Shown piece by piece: positions 18,375-26,917 of a stretch of 64,000 nucleotides of DNA; the stretch's first letter is position 1, and each line of letters begins with the position of its first letter. The stretch comes from Hyphomicrobiales bacterium (GTDB lineage: Bacteria; Pseudomonadota; Alphaproteobacteria; Rhizobiales; Xanthobacteraceae). The translations under genes and the position numbers were made by a program. The notes under the pieces are model-generated. The model made no database searches. It was not told where the DNA came from and saw only the letters and a list, made by a program, of their open reading frames with translations. The stretch is from positions 23,751 through 87,750 of the forward strand of contig JACPOA010000008.1 in assembly GCA_016185205.1 (NCBI GenBank), read 5' to 3'.

Positions 18375-19445
18375 ATGGCGAATGTCTGGAACAAATACGC
18401 GAACACCGCGGCGCGCAAACACGGCAAGCCGGGACGCGAGGTGAGGCCGAAAAGCCTCACTCTCGATATGCACGCGCATGTCGCGGTGCCGCGTGTCGCC
18501 GAGATCGTGACGCCGCATCTCAAGAACGCCACCGATCCGCTGGTTGCCGCTTCGACCCCGGAGACGCAGGCGCTGATGGCAAAGCAGGCCGCCGACATCA
18601 GCACACGCATCAGCACCACGGACGAACGCTTTGCCGTGATGGACGAGATGGGCGTCGACATGCAGCTCGTCTGCCCGGCGCCGCCGCAAATCTATTACTA
18701 CCTTCCGGTCGATGTCGGCGTGCAGGCCGCACGCGCGCTCAACGACGGCATCGCCGAATATGTCGGCAAGCATAAGGACCGGCTGGTTGCGCTCGGCGGT
18801 GTGCCAATGCAGGACGGCAATGAGGCGGCCACGGAGCTCGAGCGCGGCATGAAGCAACTCGGCTTCAAGGGCGCCGAGATTCTCACCAACGTCAACGGCA
18901 AGGAATTGTCCGATCCAGCCTTCGCGCCGTTCTGGAAAAAGGCCGAAGAGCTTGACGCGCTGGTGCTGATTCATCCGACCGGCTTCACCCAGCCGCAGCG
19001 TTTCGGGCGCTTTTACTTCAACAACGTGATCGGCAATCCGCTCGATACGACGATGGCGCTGCACTACCTGATTTTCGATGGCGTGTTCGAACGCCATCCC
19101 AAGCTTCGCGTGCTCTCCGTGCACGGCGGGGGCTTCCTCGGCGCCTATTCCGGCCGCATCGATCATGCCTGGGGCGCGCGCTCCGATGCGCATGGCAGCC
19201 TGCCGAAGCCGCCGACGACCTATCTGCGGCGCAACGTCTATCTCGACACCGTGGTCTTTACCCCGCACCAGCTCGAGGCGCTGGTAAAGACCTATGGCGC
19301 CGACCGCATCGTTCTCGGCACGGATTATCCTTATGACATGCTGGAGTATGATCCGATCGGCCATGTCGCGTCGGTCGAAAGCTTCGACGACGCAGCACGG
19401 GCCGCGATCTGCGGCGGCAACGCAAAGAAGTTATTGGGACTCTAG
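18375..19445 (+). CDS. ACMSD-family amidohydrolase (aminocarboxymuconate-semialdehyde decarboxylase-like)
   Basis: 356 residues. The metal-binding start LDMHAHV (HxH), the central LVLIHPTGF, the SVHGGGFLGAY and the C-terminal GTDYPYDM (catalytic Asp) mark the amidohydrolase-2/ACMSD fold, whose members decarboxylate or hydrolyse aromatic ring-derived acids. ATG 18375 is preceded by ACGAGGA at 18363-18369; an in-frame TTG at 18345 overlapping livF is weaker. It is immediately downstream of transporter system 2 and may degrade its substrate. Substrate not determinable here. Confidence 0.85.
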   Translation: MANVWNKYANTAARKHGKPGREVRPKSLTLDMHAHVAVPRVAEIVTPHLKNATDPLVAASTPETQALMAKQAADISTRISTTDERFAVMDEMGVDMQLVCPAPPQIYYYLPVDVGVQAARALNDGIAEYVGKHKDRLVALGGVPMQDGNEAATELERGMKQLGFKGAEILTNVNGKELSDPAFAPFWKKAEELDALVLIHPTGFTQPQRFGRFYFNNVIGNPLDTTMALHYLIFDGVFERHPKLRVLSVHGGGFLGAYSGRIDHAWGARSDAHGSLPKPPTTYLRRNVYLDTVVFTPHQLEALVKTYGADRIVLGTDYPYDMLEYDPIGHVASVESFDDAARAAICGGNAKKLLGL

Positions 19446-19452
19446 CGCCCCG

Positions 19453-20670
19453 TTACGCATACAAAAAATCCAGCACCGCGGTTTCCGCGATCACGGCGCC
19501 GTCGGTGCTGTGCAGCCCGGCGCGCGCGCGTTCTTCCTGCGTCTGCGTCGCCTGCAAGTAGGCGCCGAGGTGGCGCGCGCGCTGGATGATGCGGGTGTTC
19601 TCGGCGAGCCGCGCCGCCTCGAAGCGCTTGAGCGCGGCATCGACATCCGGCTCCGCCGACAGCGCGCCCACCAAAGCCGCGGCGTCGTCGGCCGCCTTCG
19701 ACACGCCAGCGGCCACATGCGGTCGCGCCACGAAGGCCGCGTCGCCGACGATCGCCACCCGGCCGAACGCCATGCGCGGCGACTCCAGATCGTAGATCGG
19801 CTGCAGGATCGGTTCTTCAATCAATCGTACAATTTGCCGGAACTGCGGCGCCAGCAGCCGCTCGGCGTCGGCGCGCATCTCGGCGATCGCCGCGCGCGGG
19901 ATCAGCGGCGGCGGGATCGAGATCGCGTGCGTGATGCCGCGCTCGTCGGTGAGCAGCCATTGCAACTTCGTCTTCTCATCGGCCGGCCGGTACCACACCA
20001 CGTTGTAACGGCGATGGCCCGGGCGCAGATCGTTGTCGGGCCCCGCCACCGGATAGCCGAGGAACTGCTCGCCCGGCGGCAGGCCGAACGACATGAACTC
20101 GAACAGCTCATGATGGGTGTCGGGCGGAATCGCGTCTTCTGCGATCAGCGCGCGCCAGGCGCTATAGCCGGCATAGCGCGGCGTCACCTCCGGCAGGCAT
20201 TGCTGGCGCACGGTCGAACGGATGCCGTCGGCGCCGACCAGCAGATCCACCTCGATGGTCGCGCCATCGGAAAAATGCGCCAGCACCGCTCGCGGATCCT
20301 GCGTCACCCGAGCGAGGCCGCGGCCGCGGTGATAGCGCTCGGGCGGAAAGGCATCGCGCAGCAGCCGGTAGACGCGCTCCCAGGCCGTGAGCACCTGCGG
20401 GCATTCGATCGCCTCGCTCAGTTGCCCTCGCGCATCGATGATCTTGCGGGTGGTGATGGCGACGCCGAGCGCGGAGGTTTCGAGTTCCAGCCCACGCAAC
20501 CGCTCGATCAGTTCCTGTTGGGCAACGATGCCGGCGCCGCGGCCGGACAGTTCGCTGTCCACGCGCTCGAAGATATCCACATCCCAGCCGGCCCGGCGCA
20601 GCAACAGGCCACTGAGCAGCCCGCTCATCGAGCCGCCAATGACGACCGCACGTCTGCGCGACCCGGCCAA
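19453..20670 (-). CDS. FAD-dependent monooxygenase (2,6-dihydroxypyridine 3-monooxygenase-like)
   Basis: 405 residues. FAD-binding motif VVIGGSMSGLLSGLLLRRAGW at the N terminus, LLVGADGIRSTVRQ (DG motif) near residue 163 and VAIVGDAAFVARPHVAAG (GD motif) near residue 305. The GGSMSG form and the ARPHVAAG segment are characteristic of the dihydroxypyridine/N-heteroaromatic subgroup as I know it. The start is TTG 20670 with AAGGA upstream; no ATG fits before the Rossmann motif. Convergent with the ACMSD-family gene (7-base gap) and divergent from a cupin gene. Confidence 0.82.
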   Translation of the reverse strand: MAGSRRRAVVIGGSMSGLLSGLLLRRAGWDVDIFERVDSELSGRGAGIVAQQELIERLRGLELETSALGVAITTRKIIDARGQLSEAIECPQVLTAWERVYRLLRDAFPPERYHRGRGLARVTQDPRAVLAHFSDGATIEVDLLVGADGIRSTVRQQCLPEVTPRYAGYSAWRALIAEDAIPPDTHHELFEFMSFGLPPGEQFLGYPVAGPDNDLRPGHRRYNVVWYRPADEKTKLQWLLTDERGITHAISIPPPLIPRAAIAEMRADAERLLAPQFRQIVRLIEEPILQPIYDLESPRMAFGRVAIVGDAAFVARPHVAAGVSKAADDAAALVGALSAEPDVDAALKRFEAARLAENTRIIQRARHLGAYLQATQTQEERARAGLHSTDGAVIAETAVLDFLYA

Positions 20671-20700
20671 TTGCTGATTCCTTCAATCTTTCCGTCTACG

Positions 20701-20719
20701 GTAATATGTTATATATGAC
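20701..20719. promoter_or_regulatory. AT-rich imperfect palindrome in the divergent promoter region
   Basis: GTAATAT-N5-ATATGAC forms an imperfect dyad in an AT-rich patch that stands out from the GC-rich surroundings. It sits between the divergent flavin monooxygenase and cupin starts, where a promoter and operator are expected. Which regulator binds is unknown. Confidence 0.3.
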
Positions 20720-20745
20720 GGCAAATAACACCGGGAGGACTCTCC

Positions 20746-21198
20746 ATGGCTCTGACCATGCTCGATAAAGCGGCCGAGAAAAAGGACAAATCGCAGTGGC
20801 CGGCCGAGATCGCCGCCGAATTCGAGCGCGAGGCCAAGAATCCGAACCCATGCGTGGGCTCCACGCTGCTGTCGGAAACCGAGCGCACGCGCGTATGGAT
20901 CATTCGCCTCGCGCCTGGCGAGCGCATCGGCTTCCACCGCCACGTGCTGGATTATTTCTGGACCGCGGTATCGGGTGGCCGCGGCCGTCAGCACGTGCAT
21001 GACGGCACCACGGTAGAATATACCTACCAGCCGGGCGAGACCCGCCACGAGAGCTACGGCGCCGGCCAGTTCAAGGTGCACGACCTGGAAAATCTCGGCG
21101 ATCACGAAATGATATTCATGACCGTCGAGTTCAAAGACAGCGCCAACAAGCCGATGCCGCTGCCCGAAGGCGTGCGGCCACAAGCGGCCGCTGCCTGA
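20746..21198 (+). CDS. Cupin-domain protein
   Basis: 150 residues. A small beta-barrel domain is suggested by RLAPGERIGFHRHVLDYFWTAVSGG (cupin motif 1, metal-binding HxH with a following acidic/aromatic pattern) and the later YQPGETRHESYGAG motif with a conserved His. GGGAGGA precedes ATG 20746. Related small cupins act as isomerases, dioxygenases or ligand sensors; the role here is unknown. It is divergent from the flavin monooxygenase, with shared control likely. Confidence 0.75.
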   Translation: MALTMLDKAAEKKDKSQWPAEIAAEFEREAKNPNPCVGSTLLSETERTRVWIIRLAPGERIGFHRHVLDYFWTAVSGGRGRQHVHDGTTVEYTYQPGETRHESYGAGQFKVHDLENLGDHEMIFMTVEFKDSANKPMPLPEGVRPQAAAA

Positions 21199-21215
21199 TC
21201 GACCCGTTACAACCA

Positions 21216-21259
21216 CGCCCGCCCACGGTCTCGTTTGCCCACGGCGGGCGTTTCATTTT
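21216..21259 (+). terminator. Intrinsic terminator after the cupin gene
   Basis: An 8-bp perfect stem CGCCCGCC (21216-21223) / GGCGGGCG (21243-21250) is followed by TTTCATTTT. It lies 18 bases after the cupin stop. Confidence 0.65.
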
Positions 21260-21267
21260 GTCGCGGA

Positions 21268-21355
21268 GCGCATGATCCCGAAAAGTGGGCACCGGTTTCC
21301 CGCCTTCGCGAAGCCCGCTTCGGCGGGCGAAGGAAGGTCGGATAAGATCATGCGC
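21268..21355. repeat. Palindromic intergenic repeat (GCGCATGATC family) with nested hairpin
   Basis: Perfect 10-bp ends GCGCATGATC (21268-21277) and GATCATGCGC (21346-21355) enclose the family core (AAAAGTGGGCACCGGTT) and a nested CCCGC-TTCG-GCGGG hairpin. The same core recurs at 28862, 52860 and 54081. Of the 416 bases between the cupin and livH of system 3, the terminator and this repeat fill the first part; in 21356-21614 I see no gene, only presumed promoter sequence. Confidence 0.8.
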
Positions 21356-21614
21356 AATTGGTCAGAGTCTTGGGTTCGGCTGAACGCTCGATGGACTAGC
21401 CAAGCCGGCGGCCTTCCTGCTAAGTGCCGCGCAAAGCCCGAGCGGGGTTGTCTAAGCCGCGGATATGGGCGAAAGAAATGTGGGTCTCGGGGGGTAAAGC
21501 CGGCCTAATCGATACGTAGATCGCGTTCACCGCATCGCACCGCACGGCACCCGTGCCGGGTGATTTCCCTGCCAACGCGAAATGCGTTAAGCGAATGCGC
21601 CGGTTGAGGAGCGT

Positions 21615-22490
21615 ATGGATATTTCCTTCGATTTGCTGATCAACGCGATCGCCGCGGGGCTTCTGCTCGGTGGCTTCTATGCCGCCGTCACCGCCGGGGT
21701 TTCGATTTCCTTCGGCATGCTCGACATCGTCAACATCGCGCATCCGGGCTTCGTGATCCTCGGCTCCTACCTCGCCTATTTCATCAACATCAATTACGGC
21801 GTCGATCCGATCCTGGTCAGCATCCTGATGCTGCCGGTGTTCTATGCGCTCGGCGCGCTGGTCTATCAGGTCTATTACCTGTCGTTCGAAAAACGCGGCC
21901 AGGAGGCGCTGCGCGGGCTGGCCTTCTTCTTCGGCCTGCTGTTCGTCACCGAGGTGTCGCTGATCCTGGTGTTCGGCGTCGACTATCGCTACGTCGAGGC
22001 CGTCTATATCGGGCCCAGCATTCATATCGGGCTGGTCGACCTGCCGCTGCGCATGCTGGTGCCCTGCGTTGCCGCGCTGACGCTGTTCGGCGCGATCGAA
22101 TTGTTCATCACCCGCACCTTCACTGGCCGCGCCATCATGGCGGTGTCGCAGGATCAGTTGGCGCTGCAATTGATGGCGGCCGATCCGATCCGCATCAAGC
22201 GCATCGCCTTCGGTCTCTCGATCGCGATCGCCGCGGTTGCCGGCGCCCTGCTCATCATCATCCAACCGGTCGAACCCTCGGTCGGCCGCGAATATATCGG
22301 CCGCATCTTCGCCATCTGCGTGCTCGGCGGGCTCGGCAGCATGCCCGGCACGCTGATCGCCGCCATGCTGCTCGGCGTCGTCGAGAGCCTGACCGCTACG
22401 TTTTACGGCCCGTCCTGGGCGCCGGCGGTTTCGTTCGGCTTTCTCCTGCTCACGCTCGCCTTCCGGCCGGCGGGACTTTTCGGACGGTGA
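21615..22490 (+). CDS. LIV-type ABC transporter permease (LivH-like), system 3
   Basis: 291 residues. Family segments AGLLLGGFYAAVTAGVSISFGMLDIVNIAHPGFVILGSY at the N terminus (split here only for length by the reader's eye) and GGLGSMPGTLIAAMLLGVVES at the coupling loop. The VNIAHPGF form differs from the NLSHG/NLTHG of systems 1 and 2, so this belongs to a separate branch. Start ATG 21615 follows GAGGAGC. The stop overlaps the livM start (TGATG). Confidence 0.88.
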   Translation: MDISFDLLINAIAAGLLLGGFYAAVTAGVSISFGMLDIVNIAHPGFVILGSYLAYFININYGVDPILVSILMLPVFYALGALVYQVYYLSFEKRGQEALRGLAFFFGLLFVTEVSLILVFGVDYRYVEAVYIGPSIHIGLVDLPLRMLVPCVAALTLFGAIELFITRTFTGRAIMAVSQDQLALQLMAADPIRIKRIAFGLSIAIAAVAGALLIIIQPVEPSVGREYIGRIFAICVLGGLGSMPGTLIAAMLLGVVESLTATFYGPSWAPAVSFGFLLLTLAFRPAGLFGR

Positions 22491-23509
22491 TGCGCGTGAA
22501 CACGACCAAATTCGCCTTCATCACGATTGCGGTCGGCGCCGCGGTGATGGCGTTCGCGCACTGGTTCAACGTCGATTATCTGTACTTCGCCAGCTACACG
22601 ATCCTGCAATTCATTGTGCTGGCGACCGCCTGGAATATCCTCGGCGGCTATTGCGGCTATGTGAATTTCGGCTCGGCCGCCTTCTTCGCGATGGGCGCCT
22701 ACAGCTCGGTCGCGCTGCACAAATTCGACACCCTGATCGATCATTGGTTTTCCGGAAGTTTTGCAGCAATCCTCCACGCTGTCTTCCCGCTGCCGATCCC
22801 GATTCTGATCTTGTTCGGGGCCATCGTGTCCGGCATCGCCGGCTTCGGCATGGGCTACCTGACGTTGCGGCTGCGCGGCTCGTTCTTCGCCATCGCCACG
22901 CTCGCGCTCGCGGTGGTGTTGCAGACGCTGGTGGTGAACTGGGAATATGTCGGCGGATCGCGCGGCGCATACATTATCCGGCCGGAAAGCATCGAATTCG
23001 CCGGCATCACGATCAACTACATCGAATATCTGTTCGGGCTGATGCTGCTGCTAGCGATGATCTCGCTGGTGACCGCGCGTGCGATTGAGCACTCGCAACT
23101 CGGCTTCGGCTTCGCCACCATTCGCGACGACGAATTGGCTGCCGAGGCCTGCGGCGTGCCGACGCTGCGCGTGAAGCTGATCGCCACCACCATATCGGGC
23201 GCCTTCATGGGCATGGCCGGCGCGCCGTTCCCCTATTACATCGGCTACCTGCAGCCGTCGTCGGCCTTCGGCCTCGAATATGCGGTCAACTCGATCGCCA
23301 TGCCGATGATCGGCGGCACCACCAGCTGGGTCGGTCCGCTGGTCGGCGCGATCCTGCTCGGCTCCGCCCAGCAATATGCCACCGTGACCATCTCCTCGGC
23401 GGTCAACCTGCTGATCGTCGGCCTCATGCTGGTCGGCTTCGTGATCATCGCGCCCAACGGCCTGATCGGGCTGGTGCAGGGATGGCGGCGCGCCTGGAGG
23501 AAGCCATGA
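22490..23509 (+). CDS. LIV-type ABC transporter permease (LivM-like), system 3
   Basis: 339 residues. Starts at ATG 22490 sharing one base with the livH stop; a GTG three bases earlier is possible. Recognised by TAWNILGGYCGYVNFGSAAFFAMGAYS, RLRGSFFAIATLALAVVLQTLV and the C-terminal GGTTSWVGPLVGAILLGSAQQY. Multi-helix inner-membrane protein, partner of LivH 3. Its last codons overlap the livG start. Confidence 0.88.
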   Translation: MRVNTTKFAFITIAVGAAVMAFAHWFNVDYLYFASYTILQFIVLATAWNILGGYCGYVNFGSAAFFAMGAYSSVALHKFDTLIDHWFSGSFAAILHAVFPLPIPILILFGAIVSGIAGFGMGYLTLRLRGSFFAIATLALAVVLQTLVVNWEYVGGSRGAYIIRPESIEFAGITINYIEYLFGLMLLLAMISLVTARAIEHSQLGFGFATIRDDELAAEACGVPTLRVKLIATTISGAFMGMAGAPFPYYIGYLQPSSAFGLEYAVNSIAMPMIGGTTSWVGPLVGAILLGSAQQYATVTISSAVNLLIVGLMLVGFVIIAPNGLIGLVQGWRRAWRKP

Positions 23510-24240
23510 CCGCGCTCCTCCACGTCGACAATATTACCAAGCGGTTCGGCGGCTTCGTCGCGCTCGACGGCATCGATCTCGAAGTGCAGCCAGGCGAGCG
23601 GCTTGGACTGATCGGCCCGAACGGCTCCGGCAAGAGCACGCTGGTCAACTGCATTTGCGGCACCTTGCAGAACGAGAGCGGCAGCGTCAGCTTCGACGGC
23701 CAGACCGTCGACGGCCTGGCCGCCCACGAGCGTACGCATCGGGGAATCGCCCGCAGCTTCCAGTTGCCGCGTCCGTTCCACAGCATGTCGCTCGCCGACA
23801 ATCTGCGGATTCCACTGCTCTACACCGTGCGCACGCGGGAAGGCATGCTGCATGCGCACAGTGACCTCAATGCGCGCTGCCATGAACTGCTCGAGATGGT
23901 CGGCTTGGCCAAGAAAGCCCGGCAACTGCCGCGCGACCTCACGCAGGTCGAGATGCGCAAGCTCGAGCTGGCGCGCGCCATGGCGGCGGAGCCGAAGCTG
24001 CTGATCGCCGACGAATCCATGGCCGGCCTGTCGCATTCGGAGATCGAAGACATCCTGGCGCTGCTGGTGCGGCTGAACGAACGCGGCATCACCGTGATCC
24101 TGATCGAGCACATCATGAGCGCGGTGATGAGCTTCTCGCAGCGCCTGGCGGTTCTGGTGTCGGGCAAGAAGATCGCAGACGGCAAACCGGAAGACGTGGT
24201 GCGCAATCCCGAAGTGGTGAGGGCGTATCTTGGCCAATAG
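23506..24240 (+). CDS. LIV-type ABC transporter ATP-binding protein (LivG-like), system 3, variant signature motif
   Basis: 244 residues. ATG 23506 forms ATGA with the livM stop and has GGAGG upstream. Walker A GPNGSGKSTLVN near residue 36 is canonical. The ABC signature is replaced by LTQVEMRKLELARAM, and Walker B reads LLIADESMAGL, with Ser in place of the usual Pro after DE. The switch His is in LIEHIMSAV. Variants of the signature occur in the LivG branch, so the protein is probably active with LivF 3 supplying the canonical signature at the other site; that is inference. Confidence 0.87.
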   Translation: MTALLHVDNITKRFGGFVALDGIDLEVQPGERLGLIGPNGSGKSTLVNCICGTLQNESGSVSFDGQTVDGLAAHERTHRGIARSFQLPRPFHSMSLADNLRIPLLYTVRTREGMLHAHSDLNARCHELLEMVGLAKKARQLPRDLTQVEMRKLELARAMAAEPKLLIADESMAGLSHSEIEDILALLVRLNERGITVILIEHIMSAVMSFSQRLAVLVSGKKIADGKPEDVVRNPEVVRAYLGQ

Positions 24241-24964
24241 CAGCCTCACCATCGAGAACGTGCACGCTGCCTATGGCGCGGTGCGGGTGATCCATGACGT
24301 CTCGATCAACGTCAATTCCGGCGAGACGGTCGCCCTGCTCGGCACCAATGGCAACGGCAAAAGCACGCTGATGAAATGCGTGATGGGCATCGTCAAGCCT
24401 GCTGCCGGCCGCATCGTCGCGGAAATCGACGGCGAGAAGCACGACCTGGCCGGGATGGCCACCGAGCAGATCGTCGATCTCGGCATCGCGCTGGTGCCGG
24501 AAGGCCGTCGGCTGTTCCCGCGGCTGACGGTGGAAGAAAACCTGCTGCTCGGCGCGTTCCGCCCCAAGGCGCGCGCGCAGATCAAGACCAATTTCGACTT
24601 CTGCTGCGAGGCGTTTCCGCGGCTGGCCGAGCGTCTGAAGCAACTCGCCGGCAGCATGAGCGGCGGCGAGCAGCAGATGCTGGCGCTGGCGCGCGCGCTG
24701 ATGCTGGCGCCGCGCATCCTGCTGGTGGACGAGCCCTCCGTGGGTCTGGCGCCGCTGCTGGTCGCCCGCACCATCGACGCCATCAAGCAGCTCAAGGACC
24801 ACTATCAGCTCACCGTGCTGATGGCGGAGCAGAACTTCACGCAGGCGATCCGCATCGCAGACCGCGGCTATGTGATCGTGCACGGCAAGATCGCGTTCGA
24901 GGGCCGCTCGGCCGACGAACTCAACAACAACGACCTGATCCGCCAGTTTTATCTGGGGATGTGA
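24230..24964 (+). CDS. LIV-type ABC transporter ATP-binding protein (LivF-like), system 3
   Basis: 244 residues, starting at TTG 24230 that overlaps the end of livG by 11 bases, exactly as in system 2. Walker A GTNGNGKST, signature MSGGEQQML, Walker B ILLVDEPSVGLAP, then LMAEQNF in the switch region. Slightly longer than LivF 1 and 2 because of an insert after the first helix (IVAEIDGEKHDLAGM). Confidence 0.88.
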   Translation: MANSSLTIENVHAAYGAVRVIHDVSINVNSGETVALLGTNGNGKSTLMKCVMGIVKPAAGRIVAEIDGEKHDLAGMATEQIVDLGIALVPEGRRLFPRLTVEENLLLGAFRPKARAQIKTNFDFCCEAFPRLAERLKQLAGSMSGGEQQMLALARALMLAPRILLVDEPSVGLAPLLVARTIDAIKQLKDHYQLTVLMAEQNFTQAIRIADRGYVIVHGKIAFEGRSADELNNNDLIRQFYLGM

Positions 24965-24979
24965 CGTCTCCAAAACAAA

Positions 24980-25012
24980 ACGGCGCGAGGCTTCTCCCGC
25001 GCCGTCTTTTAT
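24980..25012. terminator. Bidirectional terminator between convergent livF and binding-protein genes
   Basis: Perfect 8-bp stem ACGGCGCG (24980-24987) / CGCGCCGT (24998-25005), followed on the + strand by CTTTTATT. The left flank CAAAACAAA gives a T-rich tract on the - strand, so the hairpin can stop transcription from both sides. Confidence 0.75.
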
Positions 25013-25035
25013 TGCCGCAGTGGGCGAGCGTCAGC

Positions 25036-26310
25036 TCACTTCGCCTTCTCGTAAGGATAGATCACCTTACCGGTGGCCAAATCGGAAGGCGTGAGTATGG
25101 TCTGGTAGCTCATGCCCCGCCAGGTCTCCAGGCCGGCGCCTTCCTTGATGCCGTGGTACTGCACCTGCATCATGCCGGACTTGGTCCATTCGCCGTTCGG
25201 CCCGTAGCTCCAGTCACCCATGATGGTCTTGTGGGTGCCCTTGCGCAGCGCTTCGGCGATCTTGTCGTCATCGAGACTCTTGGCGGTGGTGATGGCCTCG
25301 CCCAGCACGCTGATATAGGCGTAGCCCCAGCCGCCGAGATAGTAGCCGAGCGGATCGACCTTGGCGGCGCCGGCCCGCTCCTGATACTTCTTGAAGAAGG
25401 CCTCGGCCGGCGCCATCATTTTTGGCGTCGGCACCCAGGTCTCATAGTTGACGATGCCGTTGAGCTTCGACCCGAGCTTGTTCTTGAACACGGTGGCCTG
25501 CAAACCGACCATCGCGCCGCCGATCATCTTGGGCTTGTAGTTCGCTTCATTAACTGCCTGGACCATGTTGACCGAACTGAGCGGATAGGAGCACACCACC
25601 ACGAGGTCGGCATTGGTGGCCTGCAGCGCGCGCACGATCGGCGAGAGATCGGGCGTGTTAAACGGGAAGCTCTTATCATAGACGATCTTGACACCGAAGG
25701 TCTTGGCGTTCTCACGCGCGCCCTCGCAAGCGTTTTGCGAGAATTCTGCGTCCTCGAAAGTCAATGCGACCGTCGTGGGCTTCGGATTTTGTTGCATCGC
25801 GACCTGGAAGAAGCCCTCGGTGAACGACGGCTTGGTCTTCGGTCCAGTCGGCAGCACCGAGAAATATTTCGGGTATTTGAACTCGTGGTTCACATCGAGC
25901 GCGAACAGGCTGACGAAGGTTTTTTTCCTTTGGACGATGACCGGCATGGCCGGCGCCACCATGTTGGTCGCATAACCGCCCAGCACCAGATCGACTTTGT
26001 CGACGTCGAGCAGCTTGGTGTAGATGCCCGGAACGGTCGAGGGATTCGACTGGTCGTCGTAATAGATGAGCTGCACCGGACGCCCGAGCAGGCCGCCCTT
26101 GGCGTTGGTTTCTTCTTCCCAGATCTTCATGCCGAGCAGCGCTTGCTGGCCGTTCGGCCCGAGCGGGCCGGTCTGCGCCATGCTGAAGCCGATCTTGATC
26201 GGCTCCTTGGTCTGGGCACTGGCGGTCGTCACGAACATCGCGCCGGCCGCGAGGGCAACGACCGCCCCCGCGATCCAGGCGGGCACACGTATTCTCAGCT
26301 TAGGCATCAT
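25036..26310 (-). CDS. LIV-type ABC transporter substrate-binding protein, system 3
   Basis: 424 residues with a Sec signal peptide (AGAVVALAAGAMFVTTASAQ). The mature domain opens PIKIGFSMAQTGPLGPNGQQA, the amide/branched-chain-binding fold. ATG 26310 has GGGAGGAC upstream; the reading frame continues beyond but without support. It is convergent with livHMGF of system 3 instead of being in their operon, so binding-protein supply is controlled from its own promoter (26311-26518). Ligand unknown. Confidence 0.87.
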   Translation of the reverse strand: MMPKLRIRVPAWIAGAVVALAAGAMFVTTASAQTKEPIKIGFSMAQTGPLGPNGQQALLGMKIWEEETNAKGGLLGRPVQLIYYDDQSNPSTVPGIYTKLLDVDKVDLVLGGYATNMVAPAMPVIVQRKKTFVSLFALDVNHEFKYPKYFSVLPTGPKTKPSFTEGFFQVAMQQNPKPTTVALTFEDAEFSQNACEGARENAKTFGVKIVYDKSFPFNTPDLSPIVRALQATNADLVVVCSYPLSSVNMVQAVNEANYKPKMIGGAMVGLQATVFKNKLGSKLNGIVNYETWVPTPKMMAPAEAFFKKYQERAGAAKVDPLGYYLGGWGYAYISVLGEAITTAKSLDDDKIAEALRKGTHKTIMGDWSYGPNGEWTKSGMMQVQYHGIKEGAGLETWRGMSYQTILTPSDLATGKVIYPYEKAK

Positions 26311-26410
26311 AGTGTCCTCCCTGACTCGTTTTATTTTTCGGTATCGTAATAAGGCCCGTGGGGAGCGCAAGGGCCAATTCGTCAAATACCAAGAACCGCT
26401 GCAAAATCAG

Positions 26411-26443
26411 GCCAAATAAAAGCCGCGGCCGGCTGGCCGCGGC
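26411..26443 (-). terminator. Intrinsic terminator of the DUF1330 gene
   Basis: A 9-bp perfect stem GCCGCGGCC (26422-26430) / GGCCGCGGC (26435-26443) with loop GGCT. Read on the - strand it is followed by TTTTATTTGG, as expected 75 bases after the DUF1330 stop. Confidence 0.7.
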
Positions 26444-26518
26444 GCAGGTGGTCCTCTGAGAGCACGATTGGCCCACATTCGCCTGGGCGTTATGGGTTTG
26501 CGCCGCAAGGTGGGCCGA

Positions 26519-26809
26519 TTACACCCCCTCGACCATGATGGTCTCGACCTCGCCGGCGCCGCTGCGCCGGAACGCCGCGGCGCGGTCGTATTCCGGCGAG
26601 GTGAAGCAGGCGACGCCCTGCTCGAAGGTCGGAAACTCGATCACCACAAAACGATGGAATTTGTCCGGGCCTTCCATGATTTGAAAGCGCCCGCCGCGCG
26701 CCAGCACCTTGCCGCCGAACTTGGCGAGAATGCCCGGTATCTGGTCGGTGTATTTCTTGTACTCGACGGGGTCGTTGATCTTGGAACGTGCAACCCAATA
26801 AGCAGGCAT
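26519..26809 (-). CDS. DUF1330-family protein
   Basis: 96 residues. It opens MPAYWVARSKINDPVEYKKY and contains GGKVLARGGRFQIMEG and RFVVIEFPTFEQGVACFTSPEY, the dimeric alpha-beta barrel pattern of DUF1330. AGGAGA precedes ATG 26809. The domain is related to ABM-type proteins and its biochemical role is not established. It is divergent from the cyclase-family gene with about 110 bases between them. Confidence 0.85.
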   Translation of the reverse strand: MPAYWVARSKINDPVEYKKYTDQIPGILAKFGGKVLARGGRFQIMEGPDKFHRFVVIEFPTFEQGVACFTSPEYDRAAAFRRSGAGEVETIMVEGV

Positions 26810-26917
26810 GTTTGTCTCCTCGACTTTGATGCTAAGCAATATCCAGGACCGGGATGCTTGGCACAAGGCTTGTGCGCAGAACCGGATGCATGCCGAGCAT
26901 GACAAAGGGTGTCAGCA

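Noticed and set aside
21272..21508. A 78-codon frame after the cupin gene
   Set aside because: It is the translation of the palindromic repeat and flanking non-coding sequence.
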